DNA from: Bacillus sp. FJAT-52991
GTDB taxonomy: Bacteria > Bacillota > Bacilli > Bacillales > Domibacillaceae
Length of the DNA stretch: 64,000 nt
Assembly (NCBI RefSeq): GCF_037201805.1
Contig: NZ_CP147404.1
Location: forward strand, 3,020,501-3,084,500
Direction: 5' to 3'
In this document: positions 1 through 8,879 of the stretch, one piece after another
Numbering within the stretch: the first letter of the stretch is position 1
Layout: every line of letters begins with the position of its first letter
The notes under the pieces: generated by a model
What the model saw: the letters and a program-made list of their open reading frames with translations, nothing else
Database searches by the model: none
Told to the model about the DNA's origin: nothing
Program-made: the position numbers and the translations under genes

Positions 1-481
1 AGCCAATGTGCAACATTTGATCCGCTTCATCCAAAATTAATGTCGTCACATCCGTTAAATCTACTGTTCCTCGACGAATATGATCTAACAGCCGTCCAGG
101 CGTTCCCACCACAATATGTATGTGTTGATTGAGCCGTTTAATTTGTTGGTCGACATCTTGTCCACCATAGACAGCTAATACATTCAAGTCTTCTTCTTTC
201 GTTAGCTGCTGCAATTCATTCGTAATTTGCAAGGCCAGTTCTCTCGTTGGCGTCACAATTAACGCTTGGATAAAACTTTTTTCCGTATCTATTTTTTCAA
301 GCATCGGGAGTAAAAAAGCAAATGTTTTTCCCGTACCTGTTTTGGCTTGGGCGATGACATCGTTCCCGTCTAATAAAAGCGGAATCGCTTCTTGCTGAAT
401 CGGTGTTGGTTCCGTTACGCTTTGGTCGCTAAGCTTTTTCGCCCAGCGCTCGTTTATGCCTAAATTGATAAATGTATTCAT
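1..481 (-). CDS. DEAD-box ATP-dependent RNA helicase, N-terminal 160 residues
   Basis: The gene runs off the left edge, so only the first RecA-like domain is visible. Motifs in order are the Q motif region PTPIQ (residues 25-29), motif I AQTGTGKT (46-53), motif Ia PTRELA (78-83), GG (107-108), motif Ib TPGR (127-130) and motif II DEAD (151-154). Such enzymes unwind short RNA duplexes in ribosome assembly or mRNA turnover. The ATG at 481 is preceded by GAGGTG six bases upstream. Several paralogues exist in each Bacillus genome, and without the C-terminal domain I cannot tell which one this is. Confidence 0.95.
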   Translation of the reverse strand, partial: MNTFINLGINERWAKKLSDQSVTEPTPIQQEAIPLLLDGNDVIAQAKTGTGKTFAFLLPMLEKIDTEKSFIQALIVTPTRELALQITNELQQLTKEEDLNVLAVYGGQDVDQQIKRLNQHIHIVVGTPGRLLDHIRRGTVDLTDVTTLILDEADQMLHIG

Positions 482-510
482 TAGTTCACCTCTTTTCTCA
501 TTATACCAGT

Positions 511-556
511 AAACAGAAACGCCATCCTCGTAAAAGGACAGCGTTTCTGTTTTTTT
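511..556 (-). terminator. Hairpin terminator after the coat protein gene
   Basis: A 12-bp inverted repeat (511-522 with 541-552, AAACAGAAACGC) lies immediately after the coat gene stop. The U-run is better on the plus strand than on the minus strand, so termination of the minus-strand gene is probable but the tail is imperfect. Confidence 0.55.
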
Positions 557-1187
557 AATGAGTGGTTGGGTTGCCTTGAGGATTCCCTTGAGCAGGGACA
601 AAGGCTTGAGCCATTTGCTGCATATCCTGCTGGGAATATTGCGGCACTTGATAGTAATGATGCTTATTTTGATAAATGGAAAGTTCATACGCCATTTCAA
701 TGCAGTTAGGCACAGAATCCGCAAGTACGCGGCGAACGACAGGATTGGTCACTTCACAAGCAGCCATCGCTTTTGCCGCAGCCGAAGCTTTCACCGTTCC
801 AAGCATCAATCCTGACACGTTCTCATCACTAATTTCTGAAATAGACTGTATCGGCTTCTTCGGTTGGGTTGGCGTAAGTCCATAGATAAAATCATTATCC
901 TGTGTCATCTTATAGCTCTGCGTCGGAACAGCGGGATCTTGACCCGAACGAAAACAATCGACCGTCGTGTTATACTCCTGCTGCATAAATTGGCATTGTC
1001 GATCTAAAATACCAAGCAGCTCCTGATCCTTGACATACTGTCTCAGCATTGTGTACTGATTCATCGCTCCGATCGAGCCCGATAACACTTCATGAACATC
1101 CATCACTTCATGACCACCATGATTCAATTGTGGAGGCACAGCCCCTGTTTGCATATTTTGATGAGTTTGCCCACTTTGGAATTGCAT
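555..1187 (-). CDS. CotF-type spore coat protein
   Basis: The 210-residue protein fits the CotF/ferritin-like spore coat family: a Gln-, Asn- and His-rich N-terminus (about 1-25), then a helical core beginning [20 protein letters not shown] (about 29-48), and a Gln/Pro-rich tail (about 178-210). Members are structural components of the spore coat made in the mother cell. The ATG at 1187 has a GGGGGAT site upstream. The gene is monocistronic, with a hairpin directly after its stop. It supports an endospore-forming host. The exact coat paralogue is not resolved. Confidence 0.85.
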   Translation of the reverse strand: MQFQSGQTHQNMQTGAVPPQLNHGGHEVMDVHEVLSGSIGAMNQYTMLRQYVKDQELLGILDRQCQFMQQEYNTTVDCFRSGQDPAVPTQSYKMTQDNDFIYGLTPTQPKKPIQSISEISDENVSGLMLGTVKASAAAKAMAACEVTNPVVRRVLADSVPNCIEMAYELSIYQNKHHYYQVPQYSQQDMQQMAQAFVPAQGNPQGNPTTH

Positions 1188-1343
1188 TGATTCATCCCCC
1201 TCTTCATTGATAGCCGTACCCTGCTAGTATGTGTACGAACGATGGTATTATGCAGGACGATATAATTAATTTTCCACATAAAAAATAGCCCCCCAAAAAC
1301 ACAGTTTTAGGAAGCTAATCAATTAAAGTGATGGACCAACATT

Positions 1344-2684
1344 TTATAGCGATAACTTGACACCTTTTTTGTAATATTCGTCCATTGTTTCTGCAGGAAC
1401 CATACTTCCGCCGGTTGCCCAAATAAGGTGTACAGCATTTTTCATTTTGTCTTTCAAGTGATGCTGTTGTACATATTCTTTTCCTTGTTGCTCAGTCGAT
1501 AATTTTACCGGTCCTATTACACCTGCTAATGCGGAAGGTTCAAGGTAAATATTTTCTGTATCGGCCAATGCGGTTAATAGCTTAAATAATTCATTATCAC
1601 TTACGGTATAACTTCCGCTTAATAAAGGCTCGATCGTTTGACCAACGAATCGTGATGGCCTGCCGACCGCAAGACCATCTGCGGCTGTGATGTTATCAAT
1701 TCCAAACTCTTGTACTGAAACTTGATCATGTAACCCTGTTACTAGTCCCAATAACATACATGGAGAATGTGTGGGTTCGGCAAAGAAGCAATGTCCTTGA
1801 TCTTGATACATCAGCTTTAAACCAAAGGCCACACCCCCCGGTCCGCCACCTACGCCACATGGAAGGTACACAAACAGTGGATGGTCTTCATCTACTGTTA
1901 CATTTAAATCTTCTAATTGTTTTTTTAATCGAATGGCTGCCACGGCATAGCCTAAAAATAAATCACGAGAGTTTTCGTCATCAATAAAGTAACAATTGGG
2001 TTCGCTCTGCGCCTGCTTTCGTCCCTCTTCGACCGCTTTACTGTAATCTTCCTTATATTCAACAATCATTACTCCCTTGCTTTTCAGAAGATCTTTTTTC
2101 CATTTTTTCGCATCAGCAGACATATGGACCGTTACTTTAAAACCTAATTGGGCACTCATGATCCCGATACTTAACCCTAAATTGCCTGTAGAACCTACTG
2201 CAATTGAATATTGTGAAAAGAAATTTCTACACTTTTCACTATCAAGGATTGAATAATCGTCATTTTCGGTCAACAAACCATGTTTAAGCGCCAATGTTTC
2301 TGCGTGTTTCAGTACTTCGTAAATGCCTCCGCGTGCTTTAATAGAGCCTGAAATGGGAAGATGGCTATCGCATTTCAACAAAAATCTTCCTTCTAATGGA
2401 TGCTCATACATATGTGATAACTTTTGATGCATAGCTGAGATGGGTACAACGGGAGATTCAATCATTCCGTTTAATTCTCTCGTTTCTGGAAACACTTTGG
2501 CAATGTAAGGAGCAAAACGTTTTAATCTTTCCTCGGCATCTTTTACATCATTCTCATTAAGTGATAGTTGTTTGAATCCCGTTTGAAACGATTGATATTT
2601 AGGATTTGACCAAAATACTTCCTTTGTAGCCACTAACTCATTTAGTAAAGGATATTTTTCTATCCAGTCTTGAATGATTTTCAT
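1344..2684 (-). CDS. dsdA: D-serine ammonia-lyase (D-serine deaminase)
   Basis: The 446-residue protein has the length and motifs of DsdA, the PLP enzyme that converts D-serine to pyruvate and ammonia in the cytoplasm. The PLP lysine is K116 in [15 protein letters not shown] (165-170) is the substrate loop and CGVGGGPGG (276-284) the cofactor phosphate loop. It is the last gene of a minus-strand run after HAD phosphatase and two SMR genes, 43 bases from the nearest one, so co-transcription is plausible. The role could be detoxification or catabolism of D-serine. No dsdC-like regulator is nearby. Family assignment is firm; operon membership is inferred. Confidence 0.95.
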   Translation of the reverse strand: MKIIQDWIEKYPLLNELVATKEVFWSNPKYQSFQTGFKQLSLNENDVKDAEERLKRFAPYIAKVFPETRELNGMIESPVVPISAMHQKLSHMYEHPLEGRFLLKCDSHLPISGSIKARGGIYEVLKHAETLALKHGLLTENDDYSILDSEKCRNFFSQYSIAVGSTGNLGLSIGIMSAQLGFKVTVHMSADAKKWKKDLLKSKGVMIVEYKEDYSKAVEEGRKQAQSEPNCYFIDDENSRDLFLGYAVAAIRLKKQLEDLNVTVDEDHPLFVYLPCGVGGGPGGVAFGLKLMYQDQGHCFFAEPTHSPCMLLGLVTGLHDQVSVQEFGIDNITAADGLAVGRPSRFVGQTIEPLLSGSYTVSDNELFKLLTALADTENIYLEPSALAGVIGPVKLSTEQQGKEYVQQHHLKDKMKNAVHLIWATGGSMVPAETMDEYYKKGVKLSL

Positions 2685-2726
2685 CGCTCTTTCCCTCCTC
2701 AGGCATCTATTTCTACTTATTGTTAA

Positions 2727-3047
2727 TTAATGTCCAGAAGTCATTTTAATACCTATAGCTCCTGTAATAATACACATCACGAATAGGATCGATCTTACAT
2801 TTCTAGGTTCATTAAAGAAGATCATTCCTGCTAACACACTTCCAACAGAGCCAATACCAGTCCAGATCGCATAGGCCGTTCCCACTGGAAGAGAAGTTAA
2901 GGCTAAAGAAAGAAAATAAAAGCTTAAACTTCCAAAAATAAGACAAGCGACAGAGGGGATCAGTTTTTTAAACCCATCTGCATATTTTAGGCTTATTACA
3001 CTACCAATCTCGGCAAAGCCAGCAATCAAAAGAAAAAACCAATCCAT
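2727..3047 (-). CDS. SMR-family small multidrug/guanidinium exporter subunit
   Basis: The 106-residue protein has four predicted membrane helices and the membrane-embedded carboxylate typical of SMR transporters (E13 in AGFAEIGSV). The GTAYAIWTGIGSVGSV segment marks helix 3. It lies 31 bases after a second SMR gene on the same strand, the arrangement of heterodimeric pairs such as EbrAB, YkkCD or YvdRS. Pairs export cationic compounds by proton antiport. Which substrate is exported cannot be read from the sequence. Confidence 0.92.
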   Translation of the reverse strand: MDWFFLLIAGFAEIGSVISLKYADGFKKLIPSVACLIFGSLSFYFLSLALTSLPVGTAYAIWTGIGSVGSVLAGMIFFNEPRNVRSILFVMCIITGAIGIKMTSGH

Positions 3048-3078
3048 TGAATCATCCCCTACCCTTGTGTAAGTTGCT

Positions 3079-3417
3079 TCACTGCTTTTGATGTTGGGAT
3101 TGTTCTGGGCTCAACTTGATCCCAATGATACCTAATAGCATTAAAGACAAAAAAAATACCTTCAGTGGACTAACTTCCTCTCCCCAAAAAAGCATTCCAA
3201 TTATGACTGTTCCAATCGTTCCTAAACCAGTAAAAATGGCATATCCAGTTCCCAAGGGAATGGAACGCAAAGCTTTAGAAAGCAAAAAGAAACTGAAGAT
3301 GATAATAGCGACCGTTATTATACTAGGTATCATTTTCGTAAATCCTTCTGAATATTTAAGACCGATCACCCAGATAATTTCTAAAAACCCGGCCATTATG
3401 ATATATATCCATGCCAC
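3079..3417 (-). CDS. SMR-family exporter subunit, Gdx/SugE-like
   Basis: The 112-residue, four-helix protein resembles the Gdx/SugE branch of SMR: E13 in AGFLEIIWVIGLKYSEGF and the helix-3 segment GTGYAIFTGLGTIG. Gdx proteins export guanidinium, but as half of a tandem pair this could belong to a broad-range heterodimer instead. The gap to the upstream HAD gene is only 29 bases, leaving no room for a guanidine riboswitch, so control must come from farther upstream, most likely from the promoter region near 4366. Confidence 0.92.
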   Translation of the reverse strand: MAWIYIIMAGFLEIIWVIGLKYSEGFTKMIPSIITVAIIIFSFFLLSKALRSIPLGTGYAIFTGLGTIGTVIIGMLFWGEEVSPLKVFFLSLMLLGIIGIKLSPEQSQHQKQ

Positions 3418-3446
3418 TTGATCCTTCGCTCCTTCGACGTTAACAC

Positions 3447-4319
3447 TTATTTTTGAACCGCGAAGTTCTCCATATATTGATAAATCGCATGCGCTACCCC
3501 ATTCTCATCGTTTTTAAGGGTTGTTGTTGTACAAACAGCTTTTATGTCATCTTTTGCATTCCCCATGGCTACACTGTATCCAACTTTTGCAAACATCGAT
3601 AAATCATTGTTGCTGTCTCCGATGGCCATCGCCTGATCTAAGGAGACATTCATTAAGCTGGCCAATTTTTCAAGGGCCAGTCCTTTTGAAGCTTTTCTAC
3701 TAGTCATTTCAATGTTATGATCGGCAGATGAAACAACCATCAATTCATCAAACTTTTTAAATCGGTTCCATGCTTCCTCTAATTTTTTTTTATCAAAAGA
3801 ACAGGCTAAAATATTGTTGAATTCTTCTGCTTGCTCCAAAATATCATGGTAGCTTTCAACTAATACATATCCAGACTGATCAAATTGTCTTTCCGCTACT
3901 TCCACCAATTCTTTCATATCCGCATCTAAATCTGCGCTTTTCAAACTTTGAATCTCATTATAGAAATGTTTTCTTCCCTTTTCAAGAGTGTAAATGGCTT
4001 TATCAGTAAACACTTCGTAATAATAATTCCGTTCATCTAACCATTGGAGAATAGATTCGACACCATCTTTCGTTATCGTAATAGAAGAAATAGACTCTCC
4101 ACTTTTGGAATGAATGGTTGCTCCGTTTGTCCCGATTACAAATGGAGCAATCCCGGCTTTTTCGCAAATGGTTTGAACGTCAAAATAAGCCCGCCCTGTG
4201 GAAATAACTACTTCAAACCCTCTATCTTGAGCATAGCGAATCGCCTTGATATTTTCTTCACTGATTTCATTCTTGTCGTTTAATAATGTTCCATCTAAAT
4301 CTATGGCAATAAAACTCAT
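3447..4319 (-). CDS. HAD-superfamily Cof-type sugar phosphatase
   Basis: The 290-residue protein is a class IIB HAD hydrolase. Motif I is DLDGTLL with nucleophile Asp at residue 7, motif II is VISTGRA, motif III is the lysine in ASKGLALEKL and motif IV is GDSNNDLSMF. Relatives dephosphorylate sugar phosphates or flavin-type substrates. It sits between the DeoR regulator and the SMR pair. With the importer and phosphodiesterase upstream, a role in processing an imported phosphorylated compound is an inference. Confidence 0.92.
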   Translation of the reverse strand: MSFIAIDLDGTLLNDKNEISEENIKAIRYAQDRGFEVVISTGRAYFDVQTICEKAGIAPFVIGTNGATIHSKSGESISSITITKDGVESILQWLDERNYYYEVFTDKAIYTLEKGRKHFYNEIQSLKSADLDADMKELVEVAERQFDQSGYVLVESYHDILEQAEEFNNILACSFDKKKLEEAWNRFKKFDELMVVSSADHNIEMTSRKASKGLALEKLASLMNVSLDQAMAIGDSNNDLSMFAKVGYSVAMGNAKDDIKAVCTTTTLKNDENGVAHAIYQYMENFAVQK

Positions 4320-4365
4320 AATATAATACTCCTTTTCTCATACAAACTATTACTAACTTATTTAT

Positions 4366-4377
4366 CCCACATTAACC
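4366..4377. promoter_or_regulatory. Putative DeoR-family operator half-site
   Basis: CCCACATTAACC here repeats the TTAATGTGG/CCACATTAA word found twice around the importer promoter (9997-10006 and 10063-10072). It lies between the DeoR gene and the HAD gene, so it could give the HAD-SMR-dsdA genes their own regulated promoter. The evidence is word recurrence and position only. Confidence 0.4.
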
Positions 4378-4406
4378 TTGCTCGTACTAGTCGTATTACG
4401 AATTGA

Positions 4407-5189
4407 TTATGCTTGAATCCAATTGATTTTTCTTAATTCCGAATGATCATTCCACTCTTCTGGAAATGGTTGTTCACAAACAACTACATCGATTTTTTCT
4501 AGCGGCCAAACTTTGCCAAAAGTATCCACACCCATTTTGGAGGAATCCGTTAGCAATATGACTTGCTTGGAGACTTCAACCATCTTGCGTGAAACGAATG
4601 TTTCATGCAAATGATAATTACTCACCCCATTTTGAGTAGACACACCGCCGGCTGAGAGAAACGCTTTATCTATATTGAATTGATTTAACATTTGTTCGGT
4701 GAGACTTCCAGATATGGATTGGTGCTTTGGATCGACTTGTCCACCAAGTAATAAAATTTGACCTGTGAACCTTTCTTGATTGAGTGATTCAGTCAACGCA
4801 GATGATACAGGTAAAGAATTAGTAATGATCGTAATATCCTTTTTCTTTTCAATCGACTTGGCCAATTCAAGCATAGTTGTTCCTACATCAATAGCAATCA
4901 CATCACCATCGGAAATGAGTTCTACTGCTTTTTGTCCAATTTTAACTTTCGCTTCCTGGTTCACTGTTGTACGATGTATAAACGGAGGCTCCTCAAATTC
5001 AAAGACTATTTTAATGGCTCCACCGTACACTCTTTTTAATAACCCTTTTTCCTCTAACATCATCAAGTCGCGTCGAATCGTTTCCTCTGAAACATTAAAT
5101 TGATCCACCAATTCCACGACTTTTACTTTTCCAGTTTTATTAAGTTCTTTTAATATTTTATTTTTTCTTTCTTCTGGTAAAACAGACAT
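4407..5189 (-). CDS. DeoR/GlpR-family transcriptional regulator
   Basis: The 260-residue protein has an N-terminal DeoR winged helix-turn-helix (about residues 6-57, with NVSEETIRRDLMMLEEKGLL) and a C-terminal DeoRC sensor domain (about 75-235) that normally binds a phosphorylated sugar. It follows the ABC ATPase gene by 24 bases and precedes the HAD gene. It is the obvious candidate to control the importer operon and the HAD-SMR genes through the TTAATGTGG sites. Family members are usually repressors released by a sugar phosphate; the effector here is unknown. Confidence 0.93.
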   Translation of the reverse strand: MSVLPEERKNKILKELNKTGKVKVVELVDQFNVSEETIRRDLMMLEEKGLLKRVYGGAIKIVFEFEEPPFIHRTTVNQEAKVKIGQKAVELISDGDVIAIDVGTTMLELAKSIEKKKDITIITNSLPVSSALTESLNQERFTGQILLLGGQVDPKHQSISGSLTEQMLNQFNIDKAFLSAGGVSTQNGVSNYHLHETFVSRKMVEVSKQVILLTDSSKMGVDTFGKVWPLEKIDVVVCEQPFPEEWNDHSELRKINWIQA

Positions 5190-5213
5190 ATTTCCGCCCC
5201 CATCAATAATCGC

Positions 5214-6227
5214 TTATAAAATCAGGCATTCCTTCTTCGGAAGTATAACTTGAATCCGTGATCCTTGTTCAAACATTGCCCCTCGTTGGTGAAGATAGTC
5301 TACGTGGAAAGAAAACTCTTCTGTTTCTACTTCATATCTTAATACATTCCCTGTCATAGAAATATCTTTAATAAACCCTTTCAGTCGCCAGTTCTCTTGT
5401 ACATCCATGCTCTCTTCTCCTATAGGAAGCAATGTTAACACTTCTGGACGAAAAGCCACTTCATTCCCTTTTAACTCGGTGCTTCGCACAAGCTTGCGGA
5501 AATTTTCCATATTTAATACATTATAATTGCCAATGAATTTTGCAACAAATGTATTGACTGGCGATGTATAAATTTCTGATGGAGAACCGGATTGTTCAAT
5601 ATTCCCTTTATTCATGACGAAGATCCGATCAGACATCGTCATTGCTTCTTCCTGATCATGTGTCACAAAAATAGTGGTAATATCTAATTCTTTTTGTATT
5701 CTTTTTAATTCCTTTTGCAAACTTTTTCTAATTTTGGCGTCCAATGCGCTTAATGGCTCATCCAAAAGCAACACTTTCGGCTCCATCACAAGCGCACGGG
5801 CAAGAGCGACCCTCTGCTGTTGTCCGCCAGATAATTGATGAGGATAAGACTCTTCTTTTCCTATTAAATCAACCATCTCAATCATCTTTTTTACTTTTGA
5901 TTTCATATTTTTTACCTTTTTCATTCTAAGACCGTACGCAATATTATCAAAAACCGTCATATTAGGGAAAAGGGCGTAAGATTGAAACACCATACCGACT
6001 TCACGTTGACGCGGTGATAAATGAGTAATATCTTTTCCATCAATTAAGACTCTTCCTTGATCAACATCCTCAAGCCCTGCAATTGAACGCAGTAATGTAC
6101 TCTTCCCGCATCCACTTTGCCCAAGTAGTGTGGCAAATTCTCCTTTTTCTAAAGTTAAAGAGATATTATTTAAAACAACTTGACCTTCATACTTCTTCAT
6201 CACTCGATCAATGGTTACATAGCTCAT
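5214..6227 (-). CDS. ABC importer ATPase, spermidine/iron/phosphonate type
   Basis: The 337-residue protein carries Walker A GQSGCGKS (about 37-44), the signature LSGGQQQRVALARAL (about 133-147), Walker B VLLLDEPLSALD and a C-terminal TOBE-like extension (about 240-337). This architecture is typical of the PotA/FbpC/AEP-importer group. Its ATG overlaps the permease stop in TAATG, so translation is coupled. The two permeases, binding protein and this ATPase form one import system. Confidence 0.95.
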   Translation of the reverse strand: MSYVTIDRVMKKYEGQVVLNNISLTLEKGEFATLLGQSGCGKSTLLRSIAGLEDVDQGRVLIDGKDITHLSPRQREVGMVFQSYALFPNMTVFDNIAYGLRMKKVKNMKSKVKKMIEMVDLIGKEESYPHQLSGGQQQRVALARALVMEPKVLLLDEPLSALDAKIRKSLQKELKRIQKELDITTIFVTHDQEEAMTMSDRIFVMNKGNIEQSGSPSEIYTSPVNTFVAKFIGNYNVLNMENFRKLVRSTELKGNEVAFRPEVLTLLPIGEESMDVQENWRLKGFIKDISMTGNVLRYEVETEEFSFHVDYLHQRGAMFEQGSRIQVILPKKECLIL

Positions 6228-7096
6228 TAATTTTCACCTTCTAAAGCAGTTTTTTTATGGCGGGTTTGTTTTTTAAGAAATGAAAGAACACGACTTTTAT
6301 TTGGCACAGGATTTTTTTCGTTTCTAAACGTCAGTTTCAATACAGTTCCCGTTAATAGTAAAATCACGGAATAATACGTAATCACAATGGCACTCGTTAA
6401 GTGACCGCTGCTATTTAACTTGTCTGATAGATAAATTTGAAGCGTTTCAAATCTGCCTCCAACAAGCAAATTAGCCATAGCGAATTCACTAAATAAAAGA
6501 GCGACTGATAATAAGGTTGACACTAAAATCCCTGATATAATATTGGGAAACACGACTGTGCGAAACGCTTGAAACTTTGTAGCACCTAGCAATTCCGCTG
6601 CATCCACAAGCTGCACGGCATTAAGTGTACGAAGGCTATTACGAATACCTTGATACATAAATGGCAAGATCGTGATGAAATAAGCACCAATTAAAATCCA
6701 AGGCGTTCCGGCAATTTGAATCGGCCCATTTGAATACAGTTTGATTAATCCAACAGCCCCAACAATCGGTGGAATTCCATAAGGAAGCATAGCCGCTGCT
6801 TGAAGCAGACCTTCCCATCTTCTGAAATAGATTGTGATGATAAAAATAGTTGGAACCATAATAACAACGCTAAGCCCAACCGTTATGACAATTAAAAACA
6901 GCGTTCGTTGAAAAGCATCATAAAACCGTTCATCTTGAAATAATTCAACATACCATTTGATTGTATAGCTTTCAGGCAAAATGGTATGATCCCATTTACC
7001 AGCAATCGAGAATAGAAATGTTCCGATAAGCGGGATTAATAAATAGATAACTAATAATCCAACAATTACTTTATGAATCGTCAACGAAGATTTCAT
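6227..7096 (-). CDS. ABC importer permease (PotC-like)
   Basis: The 289-residue membrane protein has six predicted helices and the inner-membrane permease EAA loop, seen as DAAELLGATKFQAFRTVVFP (about 182-201), which docks on the ATPase. The start overlaps the upstream permease by four bases. With 7093-8031 it forms a heterodimeric channel. The relatives I recognise transport polyamines, ferric iron or 2-aminoethylphosphonate; the sequence alone does not pick one. Confidence 0.93.
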   Translation of the reverse strand: MKSSLTIHKVIVGLLVIYLLIPLIGTFLFSIAGKWDHTILPESYTIKWYVELFQDERFYDAFQRTLFLIVITVGLSVVIMVPTIFIITIYFRRWEGLLQAAAMLPYGIPPIVGAVGLIKLYSNGPIQIAGTPWILIGAYFITILPFMYQGIRNSLRTLNAVQLVDAAELLGATKFQAFRTVVFPNIISGILVSTLLSVALLFSEFAMANLLVGGRFETLQIYLSDKLNSSGHLTSAIVITYYSVILLLTGTVLKLTFRNEKNPVPNKSRVLSFLKKQTRHKKTALEGEN

Positions 7097-8031
7097 CGTA
7101 AATCCCTCCTAATGCGACGCATCATTCGTTCATTGAACCACATCGCCCCGATCATAGTTGCTGCTAAAAGAACACCCATCGCAGCACCAAGTTGAGGCTT
7201 TAATGCCACATCACTTGCAACGAGCGAAGCAATTTGAAGTGATAGTAAGTTATAGTTACTGCCGACCAATGCATAGGCTGTCGCGTAAGCACCCATCGCA
7301 TTAGCAAATAAAATACTGAATGTTCCTACAATACTAGGTAAAAGAACGGGAATCCCGACGTGAAGCCAAAAGGAGAATTTCGATCCCCCTAACAATGCAG
7401 AGGCTTCTTTCCATTGTTTCTTAATTCCTTGATAGGACGGGTAAATGAGCATAACGGCAAGTGGAATTTGGAAATAAATATAAACGAGAATGAGACCTGT
7501 CCAGGAATATAAATTAAAGTCCGCAAACACATCCCAACCAAGCTTGGCAAAAAGCAATGTAAACAATCCATTATTTCCAAGCAAAATAATATATGAAAAA
7601 GAAAGGGGAATTCCTTCAAAGTTCGATGTCATATTAGCGACCATCAATAGACGGTTTTGTATTTTTTGTGAGAACTTTGTAAAGGAATAAGCTGCAATGA
7701 CAGCTATAATCACAGAAGTTACAGCAGAAACTAAGGAAATGACAAGGCTATTTTGAATGGCTTGTAAGTAAAATTCACTTTTAAATATAGTGAGATATTG
7801 ATCAATCGTCACTGTTATTCCATCGTCTGCATAAAAGCTATTTTTAATCATTGCTACTAATGGTCCGATTTCAAACCCAATTACAAACATAATAAATGGC
7901 AGTAAAAGAGCTAATAAGTAAACTTTTTGTTTTTTCATTTTTCTCAAGACTTCTCGCTCCTCTTTGTTCTCTAACAATTGTGGAATTGGTTTAACGAACG
8001 TACTGTTAAACCAATTCCACTCAACCTTCAT
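7093..8031 (-). CDS. ABC importer permease (PotB-like)
   Basis: The 312-residue permease has a hydrophobic helix near residues 37-58, further helices, and an EAA loop with KEASALLGGSKFSFWLHVGI. The N-terminus before MKKQK (residue 32) is polar and could be an over-extended start; an internal ATG at 7938 is an alternative, although neither has a strong ribosome site. It precedes the second permease with a four-base overlap. Confidence 0.93.
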   Translation of the reverse strand: MKVEWNWFNSTFVKPIPQLLENKEEREVLRKMKKQKVYLLALLLPFIMFVIGFEIGPLVAMIKNSFYADDGITVTIDQYLTIFKSEFYLQAIQNSLVISLVSAVTSVIIAVIAAYSFTKFSQKIQNRLLMVANMTSNFEGIPLSFSYIILLGNNGLFTLLFAKLGWDVFADFNLYSWTGLILVYIYFQIPLAVMLIYPSYQGIKKQWKEASALLGGSKFSFWLHVGIPVLLPSIVGTFSILFANAMGAYATAYALVGSNYNLLSLQIASLVASDVALKPQLGAAMGVLLAATMIGAMWFNERMMRRIRRDLR

Positions 8032-8039
8032 TTTTCACT

Positions 8040-8879
8040 TTACTGGTGAATCGTGTTTTTTTCCTTTAGACCTGGCCATTGATATGACATCATCTTATCG
8101 GACGGCTCAATATTTAACAGTTCACAAACGAGCGGGGCAAAAGCTAATTGCGGAACTACTTCACTGTAAACACCAGGCTCAACTTTTGGACTAATGATAA
8201 AGAGTGGTACATCACGCTCACCATCCGTTATGCCGCCATGGTTACCCGTTTCACTCATGCCATGATCAGATGTAATTAAAATATGGTAACCTTCTTTGAT
8301 CCAAATTGGTAACAGTTGTGCTAACAAACTACCCACTTTTAAGATTTGTTCACGATATTCTTTCGATTCTGAACCGAAATTCTCTCCTTTTACATCTACA
8401 CCCATCGGATGAATATATAAAAAGTGCGGGTCATGCTTTCTGCGTAAGGCTTCTGCATCCATTAGCACATGACTATCTGGATAGTCATCGTCCCAATAAA
8501 ATTTTCCATATTGAATCGGCTTAGACTCATCCTCTTGATCACGATCTTCTATAAAATGGAATGGCGCGCGATTATAAAGCTCGCTTACCCAGTAATACGA
8601 TGCCGTTCCATTTCTTAAGCCGTTTTCTTTCGTAAGATGAAAGAGGCTTTTCTCTGTAGATAGACGAACAGCTTGATTAGACGTAATTCCGTTCACTGAT
8701 GCCGGCGTACCCGTTAGTAACACCTCATATAATGGGCGGGAAAGACTCGGGAGTTCCGACTTTACTTTATAAAGTGCTGCCTGATTCGTTTCAACTAAAT
8801 GTTGAATAAATCCAAGAGCTTCACACGCTTTATCATATCTCATACCATCAACAACAATTGTTATTACTTTATTTGACAT
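8040..8879 (-). CDS. Type I phosphodiesterase/alkaline phosphatase-family hydrolase
   Basis: The 279-residue protein has the metal-site pattern of the nucleotide pyrophosphatase/phosphodiesterase branch of the alkaline phosphatase superfamily: VVDGMRYD (D11) at the N-terminus, LPSLSRPLYEVLLTG carrying the likely nucleophile, a central HPMGVD segment and the metal-binding SDHGMSETGNHGG. No signal peptide is visible, so it probably acts in the cytoplasm. It overlaps the binding-protein gene by 11 bases, so it is translated with the transporter. An imported phosphodiester or phosphonate ester would be a logical substrate, which is inference. Confidence 0.88.
   Translation of the reverse strand: MSNKVITIVVDGMRYDKACEALGFIQHLVETNQAALYKVKSELPSLSRPLYEVLLTGTPASVNGITSNQAVRLSTEKSLFHLTKENGLRNGTASYYWVSELYNRAPFHFIEDRDQEDESKPIQYGKFYWDDDYPDSHVLMDAEALRRKHDPHFLYIHPMGVDVKGENFGSESKEYREQILKVGSLLAQLLPIWIKEGYHILITSDHGMSETGNHGGITDGERDVPLFIISPKVEPGVYSEVVPQLAFAPLVCELLNIEPSDKMMSYQWPGLKEKNTIHQ

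Noticed and set aside
3418..3446. Guanidine riboswitch before the SMR genes
   Set aside because: The gap is only 29 bases, too short for the aptamer, and I saw no guanidine-I-like motif farther upstream near the HAD gene.
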